A stretch of DNA of 64,000 nt from Acidobacteriota bacterium (GTDB taxonomy: Bacteria; Acidobacteriota; Terriglobia; Terriglobales; Acidobacteriaceae), in the NCBI GenBank assembly GCA_013285705.1, contig JABDHA010000006.1, positions 1-64,000 of the forward strand, given 5' to 3'. The position numbers and the translations under genes are program-made. The notes under the pieces are model-generated. The model saw only the letters and a program-made list of their open reading frames with translations, was not told where the DNA came from and searched no databases. Position 1 is the first letter of the stretch, and each line of letters starts with the position of its first letter. Of the stretch, positions 9,413 through 18,393 are shown piece after piece.

Positions 9413-9442
9413 TTCTTCGCGCATTTCAATAAATCATTCCCC

Positions 9443-9484
9443 TTGACATTCGACCTGAAGACGCGTAACTTCAGGTCGAATGTC
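9443..9484 (+). promoter_or_regulatory. Leaderless promoter with embedded 16-base inverted repeat (probable PadR operator)
   Basis: TTGACA at 9443-9448, a 17-base spacer and TAACTT at 9466-9471 form a good sigma-70-type promoter whose -10 box ends only eight bases before the padR ATG, so the transcript would be essentially leaderless. Perfect 16-base arms (left arm GACATTCGACCTGAAG at 9445-9460, right arm at 9469-9484) cover the whole promoter, and the ATG lies inside the right arm. PadR proteins bind such dyads, so autorepression is the natural reading. The same arrangement recurs at the second PadR gene (56727-56767). Confidence 0.75.
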
Positions 9485-9833
9485 GACTAAAGAGACCGAA
9501 AATCAGTTACTGCAGGGCACGCTGGATCTGCTCATTCTTCAGACCCTTGCCTTTGGGCGCGCGCATGGGCACGCGATCGCACGGACGATTGAACACAGAT
9601 CCGAAGAAGTGCTGCAGGTCGGGCACGGCTCGCTGTATCCAGCACTGCAACGGCTCATGAAATCTGGATTGATCACAGCCGAAGACGGCATTTCAGAGAA
9701 CAATCGTAAAGCCAGGTTCTATCGCCTTACCCGAAAAGGACGGCAAAGATTATCGCACGAAACGTCAAAGTGGCAGCGGTTTTCGCTCGCCATAACGCGC
9801 ATTCTTGCGCCAGTTGTTGAGGAAGGCAAGTAG
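9480..9833 (+). CDS. PadR-family transcriptional regulator (acidobacterial ADOP-associated type)
   Basis: A 117-residue winged-helix regulator. Typical PadR features are [17 protein letters not shown] at the N terminus, [18 protein letters not shown] (recognition helix and wing entry) and [14 protein letters not shown]. The C terminus is short and mostly helical, as in TIGR03433, the acidobacterial PadR group that neighbours ADOP genes. There is no Shine-Dalgarno, and the start codon sits inside the promoter palindrome. It is followed by the prefix-containing ADOP gene after 15 bases, so the two form one transcription unit that PadR probably represses. The inducing ligand is unknown. Confidence 0.93.
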   Translation: MSTKETENQLLQGTLDLLILQTLAFGRAHGHAIARTIEHRSEEVLQVGHGSLYPALQRLMKSGLITAEDGISENNRKARFYRLTRKGRQRLSHETSKWQRFSLAITRILAPVVEEGK

Positions 9834-9848
9834 CAAAGGAGCCCTGTG

Positions 9849-12566
9849 ATGTTTTGGAAGAGTCGCAAAGACCTTTTGGAAGATGAGATCCAAACGCACA
9901 TCGATCTCGAAACACAGGAGAACATCGAGGCTGGCATGTCACCGGAGGAAGCGCGACACGCTGCGATGAGGAAGTTCGGCAATGTCCTGCTGGCAAAAGA
10001 GAAGTCGCGTGACGTCTGGGGTTGGCGATGGATGGAACGGTTGTGGCAAGACGTGAATTTCAGCCTTCGCATGCTGCGCAAGTCGCCGGGCTTCACTTTT
10101 GTCGCCGTTCTCACACTGGCGCTTGGCATCGGCGCGAATGCGGCCATCTTTACGCTTGTTCATGCTGTGCTGATGAAGAACCTGCCTGTCGCTGATCCAA
10201 AGACATTGATAAGGATTGGCGATGCCGATGATTGCTGTGTAGGTCAAGGACGGCCCCGTGATGACGCCTTCTCACTATTTCCAACTGCGGCGTGGCAGCT
10301 TTTGAAGCAAAATGCTCCTGAATTCGAGGAACTGGCGGCCATCCAGGCGGGATTTGAATGGCGGCCACTCACTGTCAGACGCGATGGACCGAATCAGGCA
10401 CAGTCGGCAATTGGCGAGTTCGTATCCGGCAATTACTTCCGCACCTTTGGACTACAGCCGCAACTAGGTCGGCTGCTGACCGACTCGGATGATGTTGCGG
10501 GTGCCCCCATGATGGCTGTCATGAGCTATCAGACCTGGCAGCGCGACTATGCAGGCGACCCGAATGTTGTCGGCAGTACGTTCTGGGTGAATACAAAGCC
10601 GGTAACCATCGCGGGTGTTGCGCCATCTGGATACTTTGGCGACCGCATGTCAAGTACGCCACCCGATTTCTATCTGCCGATTGAGACAATGCCAGTCCTG
10701 GCAACTGCTCCTTACGTGCATCAGCCGAAGGTGCAGTGGTTGTACATGGTAGGACGAGTGAAGCCAGGCACGCCACTGCCGGCGCTGCAGACAAAATTAA
10801 GCGCGCTGCTCAGGCAATACATGGCGGAGAACAAAATCTACTATACCGGCAACCAAAAATTGGAAATGGCAAAAGTGCATGTGGTGCTTACGCCTGCCGG
10901 AGCAGGCATCCAGAACATGCAGGAAGCGTATGGATCGCAACTGCGTATGCTGATGGCGCTTTCCGGGCTGGTTCTTCTCATTGCCTGCGCGAACATCGCA
11001 AATCTTCTTCTCGTCCGCGGAATGGCGCGCAAAGCTGAAATGTCCGTGCGAACGGCGTTAGGTGCCGCCAGAACAAGAATCATCCGACAGCTCTTGACCG
11101 AGAGCATCATCCTGTCTTTGGTCGGTGGAATAGCAGGTCTGACCGTGGCGTACGGTGGCACCCGAATGTTGCTGGCGCTGGCCTTCCCCGGAGCACAGAA
11201 TGTTCCCATTCACGCGAGTCCATCGTTACCAGTCCTTGGATTTGCATGTGGGCTATCGCTGTTGACGGGCATTCTCTTTGGAGTAGCTCCCGCTTTGATG
11301 ACTGCCCAGGCAGATCCAGCGGATGCGCTGCGTAACGGCTCACGGACAACGGCGCGCAGTACTTCTTTACTGCAGCATGGACTGGTGATTTTTCAAGCTG
11401 CTCTGTCGCTGGTATTGCTGGTAGGTGCGGGCTTATTCTCCCTGAGTCTCTATAAGCTCCAGACTACCGACCTCAAGCTCGAATCAACTAACCGTTATAT
11501 CGTCCACATCAATCCGCAAGCTGCGGGTTACAAGCAGACGCAAGTGGAAGCGCTCTACCGGACGATGGAAGAAAGGTTCCATGCGATTCCGGAGGTGGAG
11601 AAGGTAGGGATCAGCTCCTATACGCCGATGGAAGACAACAATATCGGCGACAACGTTCAAGTACAGGGAAAGCCGGATCCGAATCTTAACTCTTCCTGGA
11701 TCAAAGTGAATGCAGATTACTTCGACTCCGTGGGAACTCACGTGGTCATGGGACGAGGCATCAGCCCACAGGATACTTCCACCTCAATGACCGTAGCGGT
11801 GGTGAACCAGGAGTTTGTGAAGCAATTGTTCCATCCGGGGGAAAATCCGATCGGTCATCACTTTGGCTCGCCCGGGCCAGAGTCAACCGGAGACTTTGAA
11901 ATTATCGGCGTGGTAGAAGATACCGTCTATTCCAATATCTATGACAAGCACCACGTAATGTATTTTGTTCCGCTGGCACAAAGGCCGTTGAGCGATAAAG
12001 GGCCCATTGAAAATGATCCGATTATGTATGCAGGCGCCATCGTAATAAAGACAAGTCGGTCCATAAACAACATGGAAGCCCTGGCACGGCAGACGCTCGC
12101 GAGTATCAATCCAAATCTGACCGTGGTGAAATTCCAGACATTTGATCAGCAAATTTCAGATCAATTCGCTCATGAGCGCATGCTTGCACGACTGACGGTT
12201 CTCTTTGGCGCTCTTGCCTTGATGCTCGCAACAATCGGGCTCTATGGCGTGACAGCCTACACGGTTGCGCGGCGAACGAGTGAGATTGGCATTCGCATGG
12301 CTCTCGGCGCGAAGCGTCTCCGCGTAATCGGAATGGTCATGCGTGGAGCCATGATCCAGGCCGCGCTGGGGCTGCTCATTGGCATTCCGACGATTCTGCT
12401 CTGCGCGCGCTTCGTCGAGTCGCAGCTTTACGAGATCAAGGGCATCGACGACGGTGTGTTGCTGGTGTCGATTGTTACGCTGGTGCTGGCTGCATCGGTC
12501 GCCGGGTTGATTCCTGCACGACGGGCCGCATCGATTGATCCGGTAAAAGCCTTACGCACCGAATAG
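9849..12566 (+). CDS. ADOP-type orphan permease with N-terminal prefix domain
   Basis: A 905-residue ADOP permease. It starts with a cytosolic helical prefix (residues about 1-65; DLLEDEIQTHIDLETQENIE ... SPEEARHAAMRKFGN) missing from the two upstream copies, then the usual helix, MacB-like periplasmic domain, FtsX block, second periplasmic domain and C-terminal FtsX block. The periplasmic cysteine pair is conserved (GDADDCCVGQG), placing all three genes in one subfamily. The ATG at 9849 was preferred to the GTG at 9846 because AAGGAG lies seven bases upstream. It is coupled to padR and presumably under its control. Its last 63 bases are nearly copied at 18257-18319. Confidence 0.92.
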   Translation: MFWKSRKDLLEDEIQTHIDLETQENIEAGMSPEEARHAAMRKFGNVLLAKEKSRDVWGWRWMERLWQDVNFSLRMLRKSPGFTFVAVLTLALGIGANAAIFTLVHAVLMKNLPVADPKTLIRIGDADDCCVGQGRPRDDAFSLFPTAAWQLLKQNAPEFEELAAIQAGFEWRPLTVRRDGPNQAQSAIGEFVSGNYFRTFGLQPQLGRLLTDSDDVAGAPMMAVMSYQTWQRDYAGDPNVVGSTFWVNTKPVTIAGVAPSGYFGDRMSSTPPDFYLPIETMPVLATAPYVHQPKVQWLYMVGRVKPGTPLPALQTKLSALLRQYMAENKIYYTGNQKLEMAKVHVVLTPAGAGIQNMQEAYGSQLRMLMALSGLVLLIACANIANLLLVRGMARKAEMSVRTALGAARTRIIRQLLTESIILSLVGGIAGLTVAYGGTRMLLALAFPGAQNVPIHASPSLPVLGFACGLSLLTGILFGVAPALMTAQADPADALRNGSRTTARSTSLLQHGLVIFQAALSLVLLVGAGLFSLSLYKLQTTDLKLESTNRYIVHINPQAAGYKQTQVEALYRTMEERFHAIPEVEKVGISSYTPMEDNNIGDNVQVQGKPDPNLNSSWIKVNADYFDSVGTHVVMGRGISPQDTSTSMTVAVVNQEFVKQLFHPGENPIGHHFGSPGPESTGDFEIIGVVEDTVYSNIYDKHHVMYFVPLAQRPLSDKGPIENDPIMYAGAIVIKTSRSINNMEALARQTLASINPNLTVVKFQTFDQQISDQFAHERMLARLTVLFGALALMLATIGLYGVTAYTVARRTSEIGIRMALGAKRLRVIGMVMRGAMIQAALGLLIGIPTILLCARFVESQLYEIKGIDDGVLLVSIVTLVLAASVAGLIPARRAASIDPVKALRTE

Positions 12567-12707
12567 AGTTTTGGTTTGCACTGAGCTTGCCGAAGGGGAC
12601 CTGTAGTTTCTAAGCGCAGGATACGGCGTTTTTCATGCAGATGAGAACGCACTTCCACAATGCGCCTTGTAGTCTGCGAGTTTCGCAAAAGAACATGAAG
12701 AATGAGA

Positions 12708-12735
12708 CGGCGGCGAGGTGTTTGACTCGCCGCCG
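12708..12735. terminator. GC-rich hairpin between convergent genes
   Basis: Perfect ten-base arms CGGCGGCGAG and CTCGCCGCCG flank an eight-base loop. The hairpin sits in the 279-base space between the ADOP gene (plus) and the secreted unknown (minus), which converge here, so it may end transcription in both directions. Neither side has a long T-run. Confidence 0.5.
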
Positions 12736-12845
12736 ATCATACCCCGGTGACTAACCGCTACTTCGCGGTCCTATCAGCAAACGCAGATCACGCTTCGATC
12801 CAGGCAGCGCCGAGCGAGAACCGCGATTGCCAATCAGAATCAAAC

Positions 12846-13460
12846 TTATTCAACGCGCTGGAATCCGGTTTCCATGGTCACTCTGGTTCCGGTGACTTTG
12901 CCCTGTATGTGAGCGAGCAGATTGCCCGACTCGTCCCACTGATCGACGGTGAATGTTCCCGAAGTTGAATTCCCTTTGGGATCGATGGTTAGTGATTGCT
13001 GAATGCGGGCCGGGCCCACGATGTTGAGGCCTGTGGAGTCGTACGAGACTCCAAAGTGGTTCAGTCGGTAAGTCCGCGCGCCAGTTCTTATCCATTCACC
13101 GAGGCACACGTCGCCGGTCAAGGGAAGACGCAGGCCAGAGACATTGATCTCAGTGCCGTCACTGTGCCACTGAGAGTAGGAAGCGTCAAACTCGGTGCCG
13201 TCCGGGATTCCCTCACTGCCTTCGGAGATCCAATGCTCTTTCCAGGTTCCAACGATGCTGGGTTCGTGCGTGTTGGCAGCTTCGTCGTCGAGGATGAGAG
13301 CGGCCAGTACAAATCGCGGCGAGGCGATCTGGGGCTGCCAACTGGCGGGGTGTGGCACTGGACTATAGAGGCCGCAGCCGGCACGGGCGTAGGGACCAAC
13401 CATGATTGCGAGTACCAGCACGCTCAGCGCTGGCACGATTTTCCAATTTCCTGATCTCAT
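12846..13460 (-). CDS. Secreted protein of unknown function
   Basis: A 204-residue protein with a signal peptide (MRSGNWKIVPALSVLVLAIM ... ARAG) and a mature part rich in beta-type sequence: SIVGTWKEHWISEG, LTGDVCLGEWIRTGARTY, GTFTVDQWDESGNLLAHIQG. The pattern of a central 'IVGTWK' strand followed by repeated amphipathic strands resembles lipocalin-like eight-stranded barrels of secreted acidobacterial proteins, but this is a resemblance only. The start was set at 13460 because AGGAG lies before this ATG and the signal peptide begins there; the ORF-track start is 23 codons earlier. It converges with the ADOP gene and is divergent from the winged-helix regulator. Confidence 0.7.
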   Translation of the reverse strand: MRSGNWKIVPALSVLVLAIMVGPYARAGCGLYSPVPHPASWQPQIASPRFVLAALILDDEAANTHEPSIVGTWKEHWISEGSEGIPDGTEFDASYSQWHSDGTEINVSGLRLPLTGDVCLGEWIRTGARTYRLNHFGVSYDSTGLNIVGPARIQQSLTIDPKGNSTSGTFTVDQWDESGNLLAHIQGKVTGTRVTMETGFQRVE

Positions 13461-13649
13461 GACTTTCTCCTCTGCCGGGGAATTTGCCGGCTCGAACGAG
13501 ATAAACACCAGTTCGACTTCTGGGAACAATGCAGGAAGGTAAATTCGGAGGTGAAGAAAGCTGAAGGCGTAAGTCGTTGAACCTGGATGAGAATCCTCCG
13601 TCCAGATTTTGACGAATGCTATACTTCAGCCACTCTGCGGAGGGCGACC

Positions 13650-15557
13650 GTGCCCTTTGTTGTCTATCAATTCGGCAACTTCAGCCTTGATTGCGGCAAA
13701 TTTGAACTCTGCCGCAAAGGCCGCAGGCTCAAGCTTGAGCGGAAACCTCTCGAACTTCTCGTTCTCCTGGTCACCAAACATGGGCAGGTCGTTACCCGGG
13801 ATGAAATTGCCGGGTGCCTTTGGGAGCGGGAAGTCTTCGTCGATATCGAACACGGAATCAACACGGCTATCCGTAAAATTCGCCAAATTCTTGATGACAG
13901 TTCGGACATGCCGCAGTTTGTGCAGACAGTCTCCGGCTCTGGTTACCGCTTCATCGCACCCGTTACAGTCGTTGAGCCAGAAGTCGCCGAGCCAATTCAA
14001 CCCTCTGGCGATCCGGTCGACCTGCCTCCTCCTCTACCGGAGATCTCTGCTACGCCTGTCATCCCATCGGCTGGCAAACCCCATCACGGAGTCTGGCTGG
14101 TCACTGCCTTTTGTGCCTCCGTGCTCGTTGCCATTTTTATACTTACGCTCGGCCCGCATCCGCTGGCCGCCCGCTTCCTCGATCGAAACACTCACGCTGC
14201 AATCGCCTCGCTCGCCGTTCTCCCACTCGACAATCTCTCCGGCGATCCGAATGAGGAGTACTTCGCCGACGGCATGACCGACGAACTCACGACCTTGCTT
14301 GCCAAGGACTCCACCCTCCGGATCGTTTCCCGCACCTCCGCCATGCAATTCAAGGGCGCGCACCGGTCACTGCCGGAAATTGCCCGTGCCCTCAACGTTG
14401 ACGCCATCCTCGAAGGCTCAATCTCGCGCTCCGGTAACCAGGTTCATATGACCCTGCAACTTGTCCGAGCTAACACGGACAGTCATCTATGGGCCGAAAG
14501 TTACGACCGCGACACCAATGATGTTGCTGTGCTGCCCGACGTCGCGGCCAGAGCCATTGCTGCTCGCTTGAACAGTTCAGCGCCGCCACACGCCAACGCC
14601 CGCTTCATCCAACCGGAAGCTCACGACGCCTACTTGCGTGGCCACTACTATTGGGCCGTCGGACGAAATAAAGATGCCGGCAGGTACTACCAGCAGGCCG
14701 TCGATCTTCAGCCCGATTATGCTCTTGGCTGGACCGGGCTGGCCGATTATTACGCACAGGGGGCAATCCTGGGTGAACTCGATCCCCGTCAGGCGTTGCC
14801 GCAGGCGGAAACTGCGGCCCGCAAGGCAGTGGAGTTCGACGATAGTCTTCCACGAGCCCACGCAACTCTCGGAGGGATGATCTTTTTCAATCGTGGTGAT
14901 GACGTGCGGGCACTCAAGGAGCTTACCCGCGCTACAGAATTAGACCCTCACGATGGCGAGAATTTTCATCTGCGCGCGTGGATTCTTTGCGCACTGGGCC
15001 GCTATGACGAAGCTGTCGCGGTGCAAAAACAGTCCACTGCGATCAATCCCTTCGAATATCCGGGGGCGATGGCGGCGATATACAACTGCACCCGCCAATT
15101 TGATGCTGCGATCAGTGATGGCGAGATGCGCCTGAAAGACTTTCCTGTGGCTCCCGATATCCTCGGACAACTCTCTGATAGCTATCACTGGAAAGGCATG
15201 GACAAAGAGGCCGTGGACATGCTCGCCCGCGAGATTTCAGCCTACGGAGATCTTCCCTTGGCGGCCGCTGTCCGCCGCGCATTCGAGACAGGCGGATACG
15301 CTGCTGTGATTCGCTGCCAATTGGCTGCAGTTAAAAAGAGGGCGCGAACCGGGAGAGTTTCTACTTTCGAGCTTGCAGGCTTGCACGGGAGGCTCAGTGA
15401 GCACGATGAGACGCTTGCCTTGCTCGAGCAAGGTGTAAATGAACGCGATCCGCTATTGCTGCTCCTGGCTCAATCGGACCCCGCTTTCGACTTCCTCCAT
15501 GCCGACCCGCGCTATCGCTCCCTCATCCAGCAGATGGGCCTGCCACCGATGTACTGA
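13650..15557 (+). CDS. Winged-helix / TolB-like / TPR membrane regulator (CadC-like architecture)
   Basis: About 635 residues. Residues 7-105 are an OmpR/PhoB-type winged-helix DNA-binding domain (NFSLDCGKFELCRKGRRLKL ... QTVSGSGYRFIAP). A Pro-rich linker leads to one transmembrane helix at about 148-167. The outer part begins with a FlgO/TolB-like domain (ASLAVLPLDNLSGDPNEEYF ... ILEGSISRSGNQVHMTLQL) and continues as tetratricopeptide repeats to the end. The layout is that of one-component membrane regulators such as CadC. GTG at 13650 was chosen because GGAGGG lies five bases upstream and MPFVVYQFGNFSL matches the usual N terminus; the ATG at 13587 would add 21 residues. Target genes are unknown; the divergent secreted protein is a candidate. 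Confidence 0.85.
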   Translation: MPFVVYQFGNFSLDCGKFELCRKGRRLKLERKPLELLVLLVTKHGQVVTRDEIAGCLWEREVFVDIEHGINTAIRKIRQILDDSSDMPQFVQTVSGSGYRFIAPVTVVEPEVAEPIQPSGDPVDLPPPLPEISATPVIPSAGKPHHGVWLVTAFCASVLVAIFILTLGPHPLAARFLDRNTHAAIASLAVLPLDNLSGDPNEEYFADGMTDELTTLLAKDSTLRIVSRTSAMQFKGAHRSLPEIARALNVDAILEGSISRSGNQVHMTLQLVRANTDSHLWAESYDRDTNDVAVLPDVAARAIAARLNSSAPPHANARFIQPEAHDAYLRGHYYWAVGRNKDAGRYYQQAVDLQPDYALGWTGLADYYAQGAILGELDPRQALPQAETAARKAVEFDDSLPRAHATLGGMIFFNRGDDVRALKELTRATELDPHDGENFHLRAWILCALGRYDEAVAVQKQSTAINPFEYPGAMAAIYNCTRQFDAAISDGEMRLKDFPVAPDILGQLSDSYHWKGMDKEAVDMLAREISAYGDLPLAAAVRRAFETGGYAAVIRCQLAAVKKRARTGRVSTFELAGLHGRLSEHDETLALLEQGVNERDPLLLLLAQSDPAFDFLHADPRYRSLIQQMGLPPMY

Positions 15558-15856
15558 GCGGCTTGGGCTCACTGAAACTGTCCTCGAACATGCCACGGTT
15601 CCTGTATGCGTGAGCTAGAGATGTGAGGCAGCGCGTGCCGCCGTACATTCGCCGACAGATAGATAATCGTAAACGGTCGAGTAAATACGACAGAGTCGAG
15701 CTATTCCTCGCGTCGGAATTTCTACTGCTGCTCTCGCAGCCGGAGCCATGCAATCTCTGCGCGCACTTGGAATAAATACTGGATGTCTCAGTTATCTTCG
15801 TTGAGCGCGCCGGCGCTAGAAGCTTCTCTGCCAAAAGAAACAGGAGAAATATAGTA
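15558..15856. other. Intergenic region without recognised gene
   Basis: About 300 bases between the regulator and the propeller lipoprotein. The only open frames are short and lack coding character. A purine-rich stretch with AGGAGA just before 15857 is the ribosome-binding site of the lipoprotein. No strong hairpin or repeat was seen. Confidence 0.5.
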
Positions 15857-17056
15857 ATGAGGAAGTCACGGTTGTTTGCGTTTCAAACATTGTTCACCCT
15901 TACCATGTCGTCACTGCTTCTCACTGGCTGCAGTAGCAGTCGACAAATGGCAACTCCACAGCCAACACCGCAACCGGCTCCGCAGCCAGTCCTTGTACCT
16001 CAACTCGCAATCATCGCGAACCGAGATGACAATACGATTTCTACGTACAGCATCAACGCTTCTACGGGCGAGCTTCGCAGCAGCGGAAGTGTCGCGAGTG
16101 GAGGCAACGCGCCGATCGCGCTTGCCGTGGATCCCGCCGGCCATTTCGCTTATGTTGCGAACTTAATAGCCCTCGGCGGAGTAGGCGACAGCAACGGTGA
16201 CATCGGCGGTGGTGGTATATCCGCGTTCTCCATCAATACCGATACTGGAGCTTTGACACCAGTGGGTTCACCGGTCGACGCTGGCCAGGGACCCCGCACT
16301 GTAGTCGTGCACCCCAGCGGAAAGTTTCTCTATGGCACCAGCCTGCTTTCCGATAACATCTTCGCCTACGCCATCAATCCCAGCACTGGAGCACTTACCC
16401 CGATCGGGTCTCCAGTGCCCACAGGGACAGGGCCTCTATCTCTGACTCTAGATCCTGCCGGGAAGTTCGCTTACGTCGTAAATTCAGACGACAATACAAT
16501 ATCGGAATTCACCATTGACCCAATCACAGGCGCTCTCACGACATCAGGAAAGCCTGTCCCAGTTGCTGGCTTCGATCCGACATTCATGATGGTGCATGCT
16601 TCTGGCAAGTTCGCATACCTTGCCAATACCGTATCCAATACTATTTCCGTGTTTGCAATTGATCCCATGAGTGGGGCGCTTACGCCGCTGGGAGATCCGG
16701 TCCTCAGTTGCGGGACTTTCCCGACAGCATTAGCAGAAGATCCGAGCGGGAAGTTTATCTATGTTTCAAACGTAGGCTCGGGAGGTATTTGTGCGTATGC
16801 GGTTAATTCGACAACCGGTGCACTATCTCCGATCGGTTCGCCAGTGCCAGCAGGAGACGGGCCGGCGTCGCTCAACATAGACCCTTCTGGAAAGTACTTA
16901 TTTGCAGCCAATTCTCAGTCCGCCAACGTATCGGCGTTTGCGATTGACCCCACTGCGGGCACGCTCACTTCCGTAGGGACGCCAACACCTACCGGTAAGA
17001 CGCCATCCTCAGTGGCTACGATTGGCAAACTTATTACTCCCCCTGCCCCGAACTGA
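15857..17056 (+). CDS. Beta-propeller lipoprotein (lactonase / YncE-like)
   Basis: A 399-residue exported lipoprotein. The signal peptide ends in the lipobox LLLTGCSS, followed by a low-complexity linker of PQPTPQPAPQP type. The mature part has repeated blades with the signature DPAGKFAYVVNSDDNTISEF / IDPITGALTTSGKPV, about seven copies, as in PF10282 lactonase-fold proteins and the YncE group. Characterised relatives include 6-phosphogluconolactonase, but membrane-anchored acidobacterial versions are of unknown activity and may simply be binding scaffolds. AGGAGA lies before the ATG. The next gene follows after 139 bases. Confidence 0.88.
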   Translation: MRKSRLFAFQTLFTLTMSSLLLTGCSSSRQMATPQPTPQPAPQPVLVPQLAIIANRDDNTISTYSINASTGELRSSGSVASGGNAPIALAVDPAGHFAYVANLIALGGVGDSNGDIGGGGISAFSINTDTGALTPVGSPVDAGQGPRTVVVHPSGKFLYGTSLLSDNIFAYAINPSTGALTPIGSPVPTGTGPLSLTLDPAGKFAYVVNSDDNTISEFTIDPITGALTTSGKPVPVAGFDPTFMMVHASGKFAYLANTVSNTISVFAIDPMSGALTPLGDPVLSCGTFPTALAEDPSGKFIYVSNVGSGGICAYAVNSTTGALSPIGSPVPAGDGPASLNIDPSGKYLFAANSQSANVSAFAIDPTAGTLTSVGTPTPTGKTPSSVATIGKLITPPAPN

Positions 17057-17195
17057 TATATCGACGGGGCACTGCCCCCTGCACTGGAAAGTTCGGCGAA
17101 GCGAAGCTTCGTTTCCCGCGATCGAAAAATTCGCTCCATGCTTGGTAGACTTGATTTCGGCCCGCCTGGGGCAGCATTCGAGACTGGAGCAAACC

Positions 17196-18218
17196 ATGAA
17201 AGCGATCGCATTCACTCGTCCACTACCAATCGACGCCCCGGATTCACTGGTAGAGCTAGATCTGCCGCAACCGGAATTCGGGCTACGCGACTTGCTTGTC
17301 AATGTGCGGGCAGTTTCGGTGAATCCGGTGGATACAAAGGTGCGGGGCGCCCGGCACCAGGGATCCGCGTCGGACAACACAGGCAAACCACGGGTGCTTG
17401 GCTGGGATGCTGCGGGCGTGGTGGTGGACAAAGGCAACGCAGTCACCGGATTCAACGTGGGCGATGAGGTTTACTACGCGGGCGCATTGGATCGTCCCGG
17501 ATCGAACGCAGAATACCAGGCAGTCGATGAACGGCTCGTCGGACGCAAGCCGAAATCGATTGGCTTTGCCGAGGCCGCCGCGTTGCCCCTGACCAGCATT
17601 ACCGCCTGGGAACTGTTGTTTGATCGGTTTGGCATCCGTGAGGGCGAAAACGGCGCGTCCTTGCTGGTCAGCGGAGCCGCTGGCGGCGTCGGCTCAATTC
17701 TCGTGCAACTGGCCCGCCGGCTCACAGGACTAACGGTCATTGCCACTGCGTCTCGGCCAGAGACTGTAGATTGGGTGACGCAAATGGGTGCTCACTACGT
17801 GATTGATCACACCAAGCCTCTGGCAGAGCAGGTGGATGGACTCCGCGTGGCTCCGGTGAAGTACATCGCCAGCCTTACGGCCACAGCGCGAAACTTTGCG
17901 CCGTTGGTCGAGGTCCTGGCTCCTCAGGGCAAACTCGGCCTGATTGACGACCCTGCGACCCTCGACGTGGTGCCGCTCAAAAGAAAGGCCGCGTCACTTC
18001 ATTGGGAGTTCATGTTTGCACGCTCGATGTGGCAAACCGCGGACATGGGCGAGCAGGGACGTCTGCTGAGCCGCGTAGCAGAGCTTGTCGATCGCGGCGA
18101 ACTGCGCTCTACGCAAACACAGACCTTCAGTCCAATCAATGTCGAGAATCTGAAGAAGGCTCATGCAATCGCAGAGAGCGGAAAATCAATCGGCAAAGTG
18201 ACGTTGAGCGGATTCTGA
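17196..18218 (+). CDS. Zinc-less MDR-family NADPH:quinone reductase-like protein
   Basis: A 340-residue medium-chain dehydrogenase/reductase. The GroES-like N-terminal half contains VNVRAVSVNPVDTKVRG, and the Rossmann half has the dinucleotide motif LLVSGAAGGVGSILVQLARR. No catalytic zinc cysteines are present, so it belongs with the quinone oxidoreductase/'adh_fam_1' (TIGR02817) type despite frequent labelling as zinc-binding alcohol dehydrogenase. The ORF track begins 58 codons upstream inside the preceding lipoprotein; the ATG at 17196, preceded by GGAGC, gives the family-standard MKAIAFTRPLPI. The substrate is unknown; electrophile or quinone detoxification is typical. Confidence 0.9.
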   Translation: MKAIAFTRPLPIDAPDSLVELDLPQPEFGLRDLLVNVRAVSVNPVDTKVRGARHQGSASDNTGKPRVLGWDAAGVVVDKGNAVTGFNVGDEVYYAGALDRPGSNAEYQAVDERLVGRKPKSIGFAEAAALPLTSITAWELLFDRFGIREGENGASLLVSGAAGGVGSILVQLARRLTGLTVIATASRPETVDWVTQMGAHYVIDHTKPLAEQVDGLRVAPVKYIASLTATARNFAPLVEVLAPQGKLGLIDDPATLDVVPLKRKAASLHWEFMFARSMWQTADMGEQGRLLSRVAELVDRGELRSTQTQTFSPINVENLKKAHAIAESGKSIGKVTLSGF

Positions 18219-18256
18219 TACTGAAGCCTATGAGGCGGACCACCGGACAACCGGAA

Positions 18257-18319
18257 GGGTTGATTCCTGCGCGACGGGCCGCATCGGTTGATCCGGCGCA
18301 GTCCCTAAGAGCTGAATAA
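18257..18319 (+). pseudogene. Fossil 3' end of an ADOP permease gene
   Basis: Sixty-three bases encode GLIPARRAASVDPAQSLRAE followed by a stop, the diagnostic C terminus of ADOP permeases. The first 40 bases match the 3' end of the ADOP gene at 12504-12543 at 38 of 40 positions. No other part of the gene is found: it begins only 38 bases after the stop of the MDR gene, with unrelated sequence before it. It is read as a remnant of a deleted ADOP copy. Confidence 0.8.
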
Positions 18320-18393
18320 AACTGCAGATCGGACATGCAGCGACTATCTCAGCTATCGAAAGCAGGTCTCCTCGCGAACAAAGCAAGGGTTCG

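Noticed and set aside
4289-12566. Complete MacAB-type ABC exporter
   Set aside because: The permeases resemble MacB, but no ABC ATPase domain (Walker A with LSGGQ) is encoded in or beside them, so they are called ADOP orphan permeases.
12747-12968. Small plus-strand ORF between the ADOP gene and the secreted unknown
   Set aside because: It overlaps the 3' end of the minus-strand gene, lacks a ribosome-binding site and has no recognisable domain.
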